Of a stretch of DNA of 12,840 nucleotides, positions 12,072-12,840 are shown one piece after another (position 1 is the stretch's first letter; every line of letters starts with the position of its first letter). The DNA comes from Lachnospiraceae bacterium (GTDB lineage Bacteria; Bacillota_A; Clostridia; Lachnospirales; Lachnospiraceae). The stretch covers positions 1 to 12,840 of the forward strand of contig VSOD01000083.1 in NCBI GenBank assembly GCA_009774655.1. Direction: 5' to 3'. Below the pieces are notes generated by a model. The model worked only from the letters and a program-made list of their open reading frames with translations, was not told where the DNA came from and ran no database searches. A program made the translations under genes and the position numbers.

Positions 12072-12840
12072 TCAGGCCATGCCGCAGGCCAGCCCGATCA
12101 GCCGTACCAGCAATGCAGCCGCCCAGGCGATGCCGCACTGCCAGAGCACCACATAAACCGCCCACCTGCGGCCCAGCTCTCTTTTGATGGAAGCGATCGC
12201 CGCCACGCAGGGCGTATACAGAAGGCTGAACACCAGCAGGGAAGCCGCAGACAGCGTGCTCATGGCCGCTGTCACGCCGCCTTCGCTGTCAAACAGCACT
12301 TCCAGCACAGAGACCACACTTTCTTTGGCCATAAAACCGCTGATCAGGGAAGTGCAGATGCGCCAGTCTCCCAGTCCGAGCGGTCTGAACAGGGGAACCA
12401 AAAGCCCTGCCGCTGCCGCCAGAATACTGTTATGCGAATCTTCTACCAGGTCAAAATGAAAATCAAAACTCTGCAGGAACCAGACCACGATCGAAGCGAT
12501 CAGGATCACGGAAAAGGCTCTCTGCAGAAAATCTTTCGCCTTCTCCCACAGAAGCTGCAGCACACTCCGCAGGCTCGGCATGCGGTAATTGGGCAGTTCC
12601 ATCACAAAAGGCACGGCCTCCCCCTTAAACATCGTTTTCTTAAACACCAGCGCCGCCACAATTCTCATCAGCACTCCCAGTACGTACAAACCCGTCATCA
12701 CCAGTCCGCCCTGTCCCGGAAAAAAGGCATTGACGAAGAAGGCATAGATCGGCAGCTTGGCCGTACAGCTCATAAACGGCGTCAAAAGAATCGTCATCTT
12801 ACGGTCTCTTTCCGACGGCAGCGTCCTGCTGGCCATCACT
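12072..12840 (-). CDS. feoB: Ferrous iron transporter FeoB, C-terminal part
   Basis: The last 256 or so residues of FeoB; the G domain and the first membrane segments lie beyond the right edge. FeoB imports Fe(II) through the cytoplasmic membrane. Visible parts include the first gate motif, TILLTPFMSCTAKLPIYAFF (residues 16-35 of the fragment), ELPNYRMPSLR (81-91), the FLQRAFSVILIASIVVWFL membrane segment, GFMAKESVVSVL (with the conserved AKE), and the second gate LLYTPCVAAIASIKRELG. Cys24 and the Cys in YTPC are the conserved pore cysteines. The C-terminus LVRLIGLACGMA is intact and ends at the TGA at 12072-12074. The start, any feoA and the promoter are outside the window. Confidence 0.93.
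   Translation of the reverse strand, partial: VMASRTLPSERDRKMTILLTPFMSCTAKLPIYAFFVNAFFPGQGGLVMTGLYVLGVLMRIVAALVFKKTMFKGEAVPFVMELPNYRMPSLRSVLQLLWEKAKDFLQRAFSVILIASIVVWFLQSFDFHFDLVEDSHNSILAAAAGLLVPLFRPLGLGDWRICTSLISGFMAKESVVSVLEVLFDSEGGVTAAMSTLSAASLLVFSLLYTPCVAAIASIKRELGRRWAVYVVLWQCGIAWAAALLVRLIGLACGMA

Overview
The window looks like chromosomal DNA of a spore-forming, Gram-positive anaerobe of the class Clostridia, most likely a Lachnospiraceae-type gut bacterium. The signs are a GC content near 50% with GC-rich third codon positions, strong AGGAGG-type ribosome binding sites, a CwlD amidase, a SleB-type cell wall hydrolase, a MecA adaptor and a DUF1858 protein. The family assignment is an inference from gene content and protein flavour; no search was possible.

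Layout. (1) At 265-747 (+) lies a DUF402 protein, converging on a long minus-strand block. (2) The block at 768-6035 (-), read right to left, holds a membrane-anchored SH3/GH18 glycosidase, CwlD, the tRNA t6A enzyme Sua5/TsaC, ribose-5-phosphate isomerase B, and a secreted PcsB-like coiled-coil protein with a SleB-type hydrolase domain. The last four are 23-49 bases apart and look co-transcribed. Three of the five genes act on peptidoglycan. (3) At 6036-6808 is a 773-base stretch without a convincing gene; it holds two divergent promoters and one copy of a dispersed hairpin repeat. (4) mecA (+) follows, ending in a terminator whose T-run contains the stop codon of the converging gene. (5) At 7679-10273 (-) an MBOAT acyltransferase and an AlgJ/AlgX-like protein form a two-gene O-acetylation module, with a DUF1858 protein upstream (10388-10579). 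(6) tadA (10838-11329, -) is bracketed by inverted, structured repeats: a 145-bp MITE-like element begins on the last base read by its stop codon, and a 66-base piece of it recurs inverted at 11444-11509. (7) A tRNA-Ser(CGA) with a near-perfect sigma-A promoter and an intrinsic terminator follows. (8) A 47-residue membrane protein (+) converges on the C-terminal part of feoB (-), which runs off the right edge.

The features least explained by known families are the repeat family around tadA, with an outlying copy at 6131-6167; the PcsB-coil/SleB fusion at the end of a cell-wall operon; the orphan MBOAT/AlgJ pair with an altered Asp-His spacing; and the small membrane protein. I saw no CRISPR array, prophage, transposase or toxin-antitoxin pair.
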